From the NCBI RefSeq assembly GCF_003385895.1, contig NZ_QRDQ01000007.1, positions 372,001 to 436,000 on the forward strand: a DNA stretch of 64,000 bases, written 5' to 3'. Position numbers and translations under genes: made by a program. Positions 33,080-40,977 of this stretch are shown one piece after another (the stretch's first letter is position 1; each line of letters opens with the position of its first letter). The notes below the pieces were generated by a model. That model saw only the letters and a program-made list of their open reading frames with translations, did no database searches and was not told where the DNA came from. This DNA is from Flavobacterium cutihirudinis (GTDB lineage: Bacteria; Bacteroidota; Bacteroidia; Flavobacteriales; Flavobacteriaceae).

Positions 33080-35314
33080 ATGAAAAGAGAAAAGAAATTA
33101 TGGATCGTTTTTGCACTGGTAATGAGTGTTTCATTTGCAGTGCTGGGTTATTACGGTTACGAAATATATCAACAAGCACCGCCGGTTCCAAAAGAGATTG
33201 TTTCAGATTCCGGAGAAGTTGTTTTTTCTGAATCAGAAATTAAAGACGGGCAAAATATCTGGCAGAGTATAGGAGGCCAGGAAGTAGGATCAATCTGGGG
33301 GCACGGCGCCTATGTGGCCCCAGACTGGACTGCAGATTGGCTGCACAGAGAAGCCGTTTTTATACTCGATATTTATGCTCAAAAAGATTTCAATAAAAAA
33401 TACGAAGAGTTGGATGCTGAAAAACAATCGGCTCTGAAAATTCGTCTTCAAAACGATGTGAGAACGAATCGTTATAATTCGGAGACAGGCATTCTAACGA
33501 TTTCTGATAATCGTGTGGCTGCAATTGAAAGTTTAAGTGAATATTACAAAGGTCTTTTTACGAATGATCCGAAGTTTGATAAACTGAGAGGCGACTATGC
33601 AATTCCGAAAAACTCGATAAAAGATGTCGAGAAAATGCATAAAATGAATGCCTTCTTTTTCTGGGCAACATGGGCGACTGTTACCAATCGTCCTGATGAT
33701 ACCATTTCATACACGCACAACTGGCCGTCAGATGAATTGGTTGGAAATACCACCACAACAGAACTTTTAGCATGGTCAGGAGTTAGTATTATTTTACTGA
33801 TTTTAAGTGTTGGAATCTTAGTTTTCTATCATGCGAAATCAGGTGAAGAAGAAGCGTTTCCACTTCCAAAAGAAGATCCGCTTATCAAACAAGGAAAAAC
33901 GAAATCTATGGGATTGGTAACCAAATATTTCTGGATTGTAAGTTTGCTGATGGTTTTGCAAATGGTTTTCGGAATCATTACAGCACATTATGGTGTTGAA
34001 GGAAACGGACTTTACGGAATCCCAATCGATCAGATTTTACCTTACGCCGTAACACGTACATGGCACACACAATTGGCTATTTTCTGGATTGCAACGGCTT
34101 GGTTGGCAACAGGATTATATATTGCTCCAGCGGTTTCGGGTAAAGATCCTAAATTTCAGTGTTTCGGAATTAACTTCCTGTTCATTGCTTTATTGATTAT
34201 TGTACTAGGTTCAATGGTCGGACAATGGTTTGGAGTAATGCAAAAACTGAATTTGGTTCAAAACTTCTGGTTTGGGCACCAAGGTTACGAATATGTTGAT
34301 TTAGGTCGTTTCTGGCAGATTTTCCTTTTAGTCGGATTGTTTTTATGGTTGGCTTTAATGATTCGTCCTTTAATTCCGGTTTTGAAGAAAAAAACAGAAG
34401 AAAAAAACTTAATCATTTTGTTCTTAGTTTCTTGTACCGCAATTGCAATGTTCTACGGAGCAGGATTAATGTGGGGAAGACAAACCAATTTAGCTATTGC
34501 TGAATATTGGAGATGGTGGGTAGTTCATCTTTGGGTTGAAGGTTTCTTCGAAGTATTTGCGACGGTTGTTATTGCATTCTTATTTGTTCGTTTGGGATTA
34601 TTAAAAACTAAAACAGCAACGTTAAATGTTCTTTTCGCAACGATTATTTTCATGTCGGGAGGAATTTTAGGGACATTCCATCACTTGTATTTCTCAGGAA
34701 CACCAACGGCAATTATGGCTTTGGGAGCAACATTTAGTGCTTTAGAAGTTGTGCCTCTAACTTTAATCGGATTTGAAGCGTATCAAAACTATAAAATTTC
34801 AAAATCAACACAATGGATTGCCGATTACAAATGGCCAATTTACTTTATGATTTCTGTAGCGTTTTGGAATTTTCTTGGAGCCGGAATCTTCGGATTCATC
34901 ATTAATCCGCCAATTGCATTGTATTATGTTCAAGGTTTAAACACAACACCTTTACACGGGCATACGGCTTTGTTTGGAGTTTACGGAATGCTGGGAATTG
35001 GTTTGGTGTTATTCGTATTAAGAAGTTTATACCGAAATGTTAGCTGGAATAATAAGTTGCTTAAAATTACTTTCTGGTCTTTAAATATTGGTTTATTTTT
35101 AATGGCAATTCTGAGTTTACTTCCAATCGGAGTTTGGCAGGCAATAGAAAGTATCAATCACGGAATGTGGTATGCACGTTCTTCAGAATTAATGCAACAA
35201 CCAGAAATGATTACGCTGAAATGGCTTCGTGCGATTGGAGATTCAATCTTCGGAATCGGATTTATCACAATGGCTTGGTTTGTATTTGAACTGACATTAA
35301 AAAACAAAAAATAG
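33080..35314 (+). CDS. norZ: Quinol-dependent nitric oxide reductase large subunit
   Basis: The 744-residue membrane enzyme reduces NO to N2O with electrons from quinol. An N-terminal helix and a periplasmic cytochrome-c-like domain without haem motif (about residues 35-220) precede about twelve helices of the haem-copper oxidase fold. Histidine-rich segments typical of qNOR are RTWHTQLAIFWIATAW, WWVVHLWVEGFFEVFA, GTFHHLYFSG and HGHTALFGVYG. The Glu residues in VEGFFE fit the NOR proton and metal site. The ATG at 33080 is preferred over an in-frame TTG at 33056, which lies inside the operator. Ric follows 36 bp later. Confidence 0.95.
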   Translation: MKREKKLWIVFALVMSVSFAVLGYYGYEIYQQAPPVPKEIVSDSGEVVFSESEIKDGQNIWQSIGGQEVGSIWGHGAYVAPDWTADWLHREAVFILDIYAQKDFNKKYEELDAEKQSALKIRLQNDVRTNRYNSETGILTISDNRVAAIESLSEYYKGLFTNDPKFDKLRGDYAIPKNSIKDVEKMHKMNAFFFWATWATVTNRPDDTISYTHNWPSDELVGNTTTTELLAWSGVSIILLILSVGILVFYHAKSGEEEAFPLPKEDPLIKQGKTKSMGLVTKYFWIVSLLMVLQMVFGIITAHYGVEGNGLYGIPIDQILPYAVTRTWHTQLAIFWIATAWLATGLYIAPAVSGKDPKFQCFGINFLFIALLIIVLGSMVGQWFGVMQKLNLVQNFWFGHQGYEYVDLGRFWQIFLLVGLFLWLALMIRPLIPVLKKKTEEKNLIILFLVSCTAIAMFYGAGLMWGRQTNLAIAEYWRWWVVHLWVEGFFEVFATVVIAFLFVRLGLLKTKTATLNVLFATIIFMSGGILGTFHHLYFSGTPTAIMALGATFSALEVVPLTLIGFEAYQNYKISKSTQWIADYKWPIYFMISVAFWNFLGAGIFGFIINPPIALYYVQGLNTTPLHGHTALFGVYGMLGIGLVLFVLRSLYRNVSWNNKLLKITFWSLNIGLFLMAILSLLPIGVWQAIESINHGMWYARSSELMQQPEMITLKWLRAIGDSIFGIGFITMAWFVFELTLKNKK

Positions 35315-35350
35315 AAAATAAAAAAAACACAAATTATAAAATTGATTATC

Positions 35351-36082
35351 ATGGAAAATTTAAAAAACAAAACGATAGGATCATTTGTAGCTGAAGATTT
35401 TAGAACTGCTGCAGTTTTCTCTAAATATAAAATAGATTTTTGCTGCAAAGGAAACCGAACAGTAACAGAAGTTTGTGAAAAACAAAACATTAATGCGGAT
35501 GCTTTATTAGAAAATGTTTTTGAAGTTTTAAAATCAGAAAACGGCGGAAATATTGATTTTAATTCATGGCCTTTGGATTTATTGGCAGATTATATCGAAA
35601 AAACACATCATCGTTATGTGCAGGAAAAAACAAATGTTTTGCTTCCTTTTTTAGATAAATTATGCAAAGTTCACGGTGCAAATCATCCGGAATTATTTAG
35701 AATTAATGAATTGTTTATTGGTTGTGCTGGTGAATTGTCACAGCATATGAAAAAAGAAGAATTGATTTTGTTTCCATTTGTAAAAAGAATGGTTAAAACC
35801 AAAGACACAGACGGAGTTTTACACAAACCTTCTTTCGGAACAGTTTCAAATCCGATTGCAATGATGATGCACGAACACGATAACGAAGGCGAACGCTTTA
35901 GAGAAATCGCTGCATTGACAGATAACTACAATCCGCCGGCAGATGCTTGTACAACATATAGAGTAACTTTTGCAATGCTGAAAGAATTTGAAGAAGATTT
36001 GCACAAACATATTCATTTGGAGAATAATATTTTATTTCCAAAAGCTGTTCTTCTTGAAAAAGACTTTGTTGAAGTAGAATAA
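35351..36082 (+). CDS. ric: Iron-sulfur cluster repair di-iron protein (Ric/ScdA)
   Basis: The 243-residue cytosolic protein repairs Fe-S clusters damaged by nitric oxide or oxidative stress. It has the ScdA N-terminal domain with the Cys pair DFCCKGNRT at about residues 30-36. The hemerythrin-like di-iron domain carries His/Glu ligands in THHRYVQEK, SQHMKKEELILFPF, MMHEHDNEGERFRE and HKHIHLENNILFPKA. It follows the NO reductase gene by 36 bp and is probably co-transcribed, matching a nitrosative-stress role. Confidence 0.94.
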   Translation: MENLKNKTIGSFVAEDFRTAAVFSKYKIDFCCKGNRTVTEVCEKQNINADALLENVFEVLKSENGGNIDFNSWPLDLLADYIEKTHHRYVQEKTNVLLPFLDKLCKVHGANHPELFRINELFIGCAGELSQHMKKEELILFPFVKRMVKTKDTDGVLHKPSFGTVSNPIAMMMHEHDNEGERFREIAALTDNYNPPADACTTYRVTFAMLKEFEEDLHKHIHLENNILFPKAVLLEKDFVEVE

Positions 36083-36102
36083 AAGGTTAATTTTAATAGT
36101 GC

Positions 36103-36150
36103 AAAAACATCGGTAATAATCTTCTAAAATGATAATTATCGGTGTTTTTT
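36103..36150 (+). terminator. Probable terminator after ric
   Basis: AAAAACATCGGTAATAAT pairs with ATAATTATCGGTGTTTTT using two G.T pairs and one mismatch, followed by further Ts. Confidence 0.55.
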
Positions 36151-36165
36151 ATTTGAAGAAATGTT

Positions 36166-36235
36166 TTAAACCATATAAGTAATATAAGTTCATTTTAGCC
36201 AACTTACAATTTCTTATATTACTTATATGGTTTAA
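36166..36235. repeat. Perfect 23-bp inverted repeat
   Basis: Arms 36166-36188 and 36213-36235 are exactly complementary (TTAAACCATATAAGTAATAT followed by AAG), with a 24-base loop. The element fills the spacer between ric and the next membrane-protein gene and is AT-rich with no T-tail. Confidence 0.92.
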
Positions 36236-36263
36236 TAATTTTATAGGTTTAAAAATTTACAAT

Positions 36264-37493
36264 ATGAATTCTCAAAAAGTCTGGATACTTTGCTGTTTTT
36301 TTAATTTTCTGATTGCCTGTGGTTTCGGATTATTAATGCGGTTTATGTATTTATTTCCTTTAGATTTTCTGAACTACAGTTTTCTGCTTCATGCACATTC
36401 GCATGTTGCTATGTTAGGCTGGGTTTATTTGATTGTTTATGTTTTGATTGTTCATTTTTTTATCCCGAAAGAAAAAAGTCAGAAACCCATTTATAACCGC
36501 TTATTTTGGCTGACGGAGTTTTCAATTTTAGGGATGATGATTGCTTTTCCAATTCAGGGATATGCTTTATTTTCTATTGTATTTTCAACACTGCATATTT
36601 TGCTGAGTTATGTTTTTTGCCGCTTGGTTTGGAAAGATTGTTCCAAAGATAAAACGCCTCAGCAAAGACTTTTATTGACATCAATTCTGTTTATGATTTT
36701 ATCGACATTTGGCGTTTGGTGTCTCGGACCAGCGGTGAGTACATTAGGAAAACAAAGCGCTTTTTATCAAATTGCTATTCAGTTTTTCATTCATTTTCAG
36801 TTTAACGGCTGGTTTATATTGGCAATTTTGGCTCTGTTTTTAAAGCAATTTCAAGATAAAATAGATGAGGTAAAGTTTAAGAAATTCTACTTTGCACTAA
36901 TTGTTTCTACACTTTTAACGCTTGTTTTTCCGGTGCGATGGTTTATCGAAAATGATATTTTGAGCTATATCAATATTGTGGGAGTCATAATTCAATTCGG
37001 AGCTTTTATTTATTTCTATAAAATGCTTCAACCGCAAATCAAGCTTTTCAAAAATACTTTAGATAAAACAACCAAAACAGTTTATAGTTTGGCTTTATGT
37101 TCTTTGTTTTTGAAAGTCGGAATTCAGTTGTTGACAATTTTTCCAAATCTGGCAGAAGTTTCCCATCAAATTCGAAATTTCGTAATTGGCTTTATTCATT
37201 TAACAACTTTGGGAATCATAACCGGATTTTTATTTGGAATTTTACTTCAGAATAAAATGCTTTCAGCCAATTCTTCAATATTGAAAATAGGAGTAAAGTG
37301 TTTTATTTTCGGATATATTGCAACAGAAGTTTTGTTGTTTTTGCAAGGCTGGTTTTTCTTTTTTGGAGAAGGAACGCTTTCTGGATATTTTCAAAGTATT
37401 TTGATATTGAGCATCCTTTTGGTTTTGGGATTGATTTTAATAATGATATCTGCGATAAATTCTCTTTCCTGCAAGGTTTCAAAAACCTTGTAG
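36264..37493 (+). CDS. Polytopic membrane protein of the nitrogen-oxide cluster
   Basis: The 409-residue protein has about twelve hydrophobic helices. The early motif LLHAHSHVAMLGWVYL, later FFIHFQFNGWF and FVIGFIHLTTLGI place histidines within helices. This pattern recalls haem-copper oxidase subunit I and NnrS-like proteins, but canonical ligand sets are incomplete. I cannot assign a family with confidence. Its location between ric and the nirK operon suggests a role in NO or copper/haem handling. The last codons (SCKVSKTL) and the stop lie inside a palindromic repeat, so the C-terminus has probably been remodelled. Confidence 0.72.
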   Translation: MNSQKVWILCCFFNFLIACGFGLLMRFMYLFPLDFLNYSFLLHAHSHVAMLGWVYLIVYVLIVHFFIPKEKSQKPIYNRLFWLTEFSILGMMIAFPIQGYALFSIVFSTLHILLSYVFCRLVWKDCSKDKTPQQRLLLTSILFMILSTFGVWCLGPAVSTLGKQSAFYQIAIQFFIHFQFNGWFILAILALFLKQFQDKIDEVKFKKFYFALIVSTLLTLVFPVRWFIENDILSYINIVGVIIQFGAFIYFYKMLQPQIKLFKNTLDKTTKTVYSLALCSLFLKVGIQLLTIFPNLAEVSHQIRNFVIGFIHLTTLGIITGFLFGILLQNKMLSANSSILKIGVKCFIFGYIATEVLLFLQGWFFFFGEGTLSGYFQSILILSILLVLGLILIMISAINSLSCKVSKTL

Positions 37494-37547
37494 GTCTTAG
37501 TTTTAAAACATGTAGATACCTACAAGATTTTTGAAACCTTGCAGGAA
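37466..37547. repeat. 30-bp palindromic repeat overlapping a gene end
   Basis: Arms 37466-37495 and 37518-37547 are complementary at 29 of 30 positions, beginning TTCCTGCAAGGTTTC. The stop codon of the upstream membrane-protein gene (37491-37493) is inside the left arm. Confidence 0.9.
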
Positions 37548-37845
37548 GCCACATTTTTTTTCTAAATCATCGATTTAATACTAAATCATCGATTTAATAA
37601 TAGAAGTCAGATTTAAATAAAAAACAAGAGCCGATCCATTCCTAAATCTACTCTTGTTTCATCACTAATCAACCTATTTATCTAATAAAATTTATTTTAA
37701 CACATAGAGACATAGTTTTTGTAACCGCATAAAAGGCGTTTCACTTACATTAATACACATAGCTATGTGTTAAAATCTAGATTTTTTTTATTTATCTTTT
37801 TTTGAGTTTTTTAAATCTATGCTTCTATGTGTTAAAAAAAAACGT
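37494..37845. other. Repeat-filled spacer between convergent genes
   Basis: This 352-bp stretch holds no gene. It contains the right arm of the 37466 palindrome. It also has two tandem copies of TAAATCATCGATTTAATA near 37564-37600 and an inverted repeat of TTTTAACACATAGAGACATAG (37695-37715 with 37817-37837, one mismatch). Between those arms lies the perfect palindrome ACACATAGCTATGTGT (37755-37770). Confidence 0.7.
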
Positions 37846-38457
37846 TTAAATTTTTGCTGCTTCCTGATTAATTGTCTCAATTGTTTTTTCGTTATTCACA
37901 CCTAAACCTTCTTGTTGAAAAATCAATTCACCTTCCGGATTAAAAACACTTATAATGTTAGAATGAGAAAAGTCTATTGGAGAGATCTGTTTATAATTCA
38001 CAGCTAAAACTGCAGCAAATTCTCTCGTGTTTTCTTCTGATGATCGAAGAAACATCCAGGGATCTTTATCCATTTGATTTGCGATTGCAAACGTTTTTAA
38101 TCTTTCAGGCGTATCGGTTTTTGGATCAATGCTAACCAAAATAAGTTTTACATTTTGTTTGGTCTTTTTTTCCAGTTTCGATTCAATATCACGCATATCG
38201 GCAACTAATCTCGGGCAGGCCGCCTTGCAACTTGTGTAGATCATCACCATAACCAGAACATTTCCTCTAAGCGATTTTAGCTCGATATCTTTACCGTTTT
38301 GCGTTGTCCATTTCGAAGGCAGATTATAAATAGATAAATCACTGATTTCCTTTTTTGTTTCTGTTTTAACTTCTGCTTTAGCTTCTTTTTTATCTGCGTC
38401 TTTACAGCTGTTCAGTGCAAATAGAATTAGAAAAGCGATTACTATTTTTTCCATCAT
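37846..38457 (-). CDS. Sco1/SenC family copper chaperone lipoprotein
   Basis: The 203-residue protein is thioredoxin-like. The lipoprotein signal ends FALNSC, with Cys 17 as the lipidated residue. The copper-binding CxxxC motif is TSCKAACP, and the later His ligand is in DFSHSNIISVF. Sco proteins deliver copper to CuA oxidases. Here the gene is third in an apparent operon with nirK and a nirV-like gene (3-bp spacing), so copper delivery to NirK is a reasonable inference. Confidence 0.9.
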   Translation of the reverse strand: MMEKIVIAFLILFALNSCKDADKKEAKAEVKTETKKEISDLSIYNLPSKWTTQNGKDIELKSLRGNVLVMVMIYTSCKAACPRLVADMRDIESKLEKKTKQNVKLILVSIDPKTDTPERLKTFAIANQMDKDPWMFLRSSEENTREFAAVLAVNYKQISPIDFSHSNIISVFNPEGELIFQQEGLGVNNEKTIETINQEAAKI

Positions 38458-38460
38458 AAA

Positions 38461-39249
38461 CTAATTTAAATTAGATTTAGGTTTTGTTGTGCTTGCACAT
38501 CTAAAACCAAGATTTCGGGTAGAATATTGCGCTTTTAGACTGCCTCGGAAAGCGTAACGCATAAAAGCGGCATAATCCATTAAATCGGAAGCATTTACTG
38601 AACCGCTTCCGCAGAAGAGATTTTTATCAGTGCTTTTGTCTTTTCTGGATTCTCCTGATAAAAAAATACTGTTGAAGTCAGAAGTCCACTCCCAGACTAA
38701 TCCGTGCATGTCATATACGCCCCAGTAATTTTTGAACGTTTTGCCAATTTCATTTTCATACGTTTTCGATTTCTCGTACCAGGATAAAATATATTCGTTG
38801 AATTCTTTTTTAGTTCTGGCGTCTATTTTTTTAGTGTCAGCCATTGCAACATATTCCCATTCATCCATAGTAGCCAGACGTTTCCCTTCGCATTCGCAGT
38901 ATTTTTTGGCTGCAAACCACGAAACGCTTGTCACTGGCGATTTCGGATTGGCTTTTCCAAAATCATAGTCACTTGACCAATATGCTAAATAGCTTTTCTC
39001 GGCAAAAATTCCTTTTATTTTTGATTTACTGTAAGAAGGATTTTTTTTGACAAATTTTAAAAATTCACCATTTGTTATCGGGTAAACATCAATATAGAAT
39101 GATTTTACGACAACTGGTTTTTTAGAAACGGAGCCATAAAGAGGGACAAAAGATCCCTCTTTTATGAGAACCATTCCAGTTTCCTGTGCTTTCATGACAC
39201 TAGACACAGAGAAAAAGAGTATTGCAAGTATGAAAAGATATTTTTTCAT
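38461..39249 (-). CDS. NirV-like formylglycine-generating-enzyme-fold protein
   Basis: The 262-residue exported protein (signal MKKYLFILAILFFSVSSVMKAQ) has the FGE-sulfatase (SUMF1) fold. Visible motifs are IDVYPITNGEFLKFV, SPVTSVSWFAAKKYCECEGK, RLATMDEWEYVA, GVYDMHGLVWEWTSDF and the closing NLGFRCA. The paired active-site cysteines of true formylglycine generators are not seen. It lies 16 bp after nirK. NirV, a SUMF1 homologue adjacent to nirK in several denitrifiers, is the best comparison, so a role in NirK maturation is inferred. Confidence 0.85.
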   Translation of the reverse strand: MKKYLFILAILFFSVSSVMKAQETGMVLIKEGSFVPLYGSVSKKPVVVKSFYIDVYPITNGEFLKFVKKNPSYSKSKIKGIFAEKSYLAYWSSDYDFGKANPKSPVTSVSWFAAKKYCECEGKRLATMDEWEYVAMADTKKIDARTKKEFNEYILSWYEKSKTYENEIGKTFKNYWGVYDMHGLVWEWTSDFNSIFLSGESRKDKSTDKNLFCGSGSVNASDLMDYAAFMRYAFRGSLKAQYSTRNLGFRCASTTKPKSNLN

Positions 39250-39265
39250 GCTGAGAGTTTTGCGA

Positions 39266-40711
39266 TTATCTTAACGCTTTTACCATTTCTGGTGTAATTT
39301 CTGTTTTGTTATTGCCCCAACTGCTATAAATATAAGTTAGAACATTTGCGATTTCATCATCAGATAAATTCTGAGCAGGCATCACGTTATTGTATTTTTT
39401 ACCGTTCACACTTACTTCTCCAGTTAAACCGTGTAGAATTGTTTTAATCGCACGTTTAGAATCAGCATTCAAATAATCTGATTTTGCAAGAGGAGGGAAT
39501 GTTCCTGGGATTCCTTGTCCTTCAGATTGATGACATGCAAAACAAGTTGTTCCAAAAATTTCTTTTCCAATTTTGACTTTTTCCTCAACGGTACGTTTAG
39601 GAACCACTGTTTTAGTAGCGTCAGTTCCCGGCATTTTCTGGATTGTTCCTCCTTCAGGCAAATAAATTCCTTCCTGAATTGTACCTGAATAGATGTTTTT
39701 ATTTTCTTTTCCTTCAACTTTTAGCATTCCCAAAGCACCTTTATTAAATGCTCTGAAAATAGAGTGATCCACAAGAATAAAAGTTCCCGGAGTTTCTACT
39801 TTAAAATCTACAATAGCAGCGCCACCAGCAGGAATTAATGTTGTTTGAACATTTTTATTTATTGTACTTCCGCCTTCAATATGTACACTGTCGAAAATTT
39901 CTCCAATAACGTGGAAAGAAGAAACTAAGTTTGGTCCACCATTTCCAACAAATAAACGAACTGTTTCACCTACTTTTGCTGTTAATTCATTTCCATTTGT
40001 TAAGGCACCTACTTTTCCATTAAATACAACATAATCAGGAGTTTCTTTTACAGCTTTATTCATATCAAAGGGCTGTAAACCTTTTGCTCCATATTCGCCT
40101 TGAGTATAAAAATCGCCCTGCATTACATAGTATTCTTTGTCTACAGGAGGAAGCCCGCCTTCAGGTTCAACCAAAATTAATCCGTACATACCATTTGCGA
40201 TGTGCATTCCCACTGGAGCAGTTGCACAGTGATAAACATATAGTCCAGGATTAATTACTTTAAAGCTGAAAACTTTTTCATGTCCAGGAGCTACAAGAGA
40301 AGAAGTTGCTCCACCACCAGGCCCTGTAACGGCATGTAAGTCAATATTATGAGGTAATTTGTTGTCAGGATGGTTTTTTAAGTGAAATTCTACTTCATCA
40401 CCAACACGGGTTCTGATAAAACTTCCGGGAACAGAACCTCCAAATGTCCAATACGTATATTTAACACCATCGGTCATGGTGCCTTCTTGTTCTTTTATTT
40501 CCATGTTTAGTTTTAACTTCATCGCAGTTCTGTCTCCCACTGGTTTAGGCACATGAGGTGGTGATGTAAGCTCCGCATCCATTTCGCCTTCCGTCATAAT
40601 GTCTGCGTAATCTTTAGCTTCTTCTTTTTTGCAGCTTCCTAAGATAAGAAGCATACAGAATGCACTTAAAAGAATATTTAAGGTACTTAGAATTTTGCTT
40701 TTCTTTTTCAT
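39266..40711 (-). CDS. nirK: Copper nitrite reductase fused to cytochrome c
   Basis: NirK reduces nitrite to NO in the periplasm. The 481-residue precursor has a lipoprotein signal (MLLILGSC). Two cupredoxin domains follow: [14 protein letters not shown], type 1 copper ligands in [18 protein letters not shown], and a second-domain His in [12 protein letters not shown] for the type 2 site. A class I cytochrome c domain is fused at the C-terminus, with the haem motif CFACH at about residue 390 and a Met ligand in NNVMPAQ. The fusion would allow direct electron entry. It is first in the nirK / nirV-like / Sco unit. Confidence 0.95.
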   Translation of the reverse strand: MKKKSKILSTLNILLSAFCMLLILGSCKKEEAKDYADIMTEGEMDAELTSPPHVPKPVGDRTAMKLKLNMEIKEQEGTMTDGVKYTYWTFGGSVPGSFIRTRVGDEVEFHLKNHPDNKLPHNIDLHAVTGPGGGATSSLVAPGHEKVFSFKVINPGLYVYHCATAPVGMHIANGMYGLILVEPEGGLPPVDKEYYVMQGDFYTQGEYGAKGLQPFDMNKAVKETPDYVVFNGKVGALTNGNELTAKVGETVRLFVGNGGPNLVSSFHVIGEIFDSVHIEGGSTINKNVQTTLIPAGGAAIVDFKVETPGTFILVDHSIFRAFNKGALGMLKVEGKENKNIYSGTIQEGIYLPEGGTIQKMPGTDATKTVVPKRTVEEKVKIGKEIFGTTCFACHQSEGQGIPGTFPPLAKSDYLNADSKRAIKTILHGLTGEVSVNGKKYNNVMPAQNLSDDEIANVLTYIYSSWGNNKTEITPEMVKALR

Positions 40712-40777
40712 AATTCATTGATTTTGTTTTGGTTGTATAGTTATTTTAAAGATAATTAATTTATTTATTCAAAAATA

Positions 40778-40795
40778 AAAGATAAATTTGTCCTT
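40778..40795. promoter_or_regulatory. Near-palindromic operator upstream of nirK
   Basis: AAAGATAAATTTGTCCTT differs at one base from the site before the Rrf2 gene. It lies 67 bp upstream of the nirK start codon. Confidence 0.7.
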
Positions 40796-40799
40796 TATT

Positions 40800-40813
40800 A
40801 TGATAAAAATCAT
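40800..40813. promoter_or_regulatory. FNR/Crp-type box upstream of nirK
   Basis: ATGATAAAAATCAT is a perfect inverted repeat with the TGAT-N4-ATCA spacing of FNR-family sites. It lies five bases from the 40778 operator and about 90 bp upstream of nirK. Confidence 0.6.
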
Positions 40814-40977
40814 GTTTACTGATAATTATCTAAAAAGAGTAAATGAAATAAAGTTAATTCTTGTTAAAAAAAATATGTGGAATATTTTTTAATAAAAATA
40901 TATGACGAACTGCATTTTAGAAGAATAATGATTATTTTTGCTCGCTGATTAAATTAAAATTATTACTACACTATATT

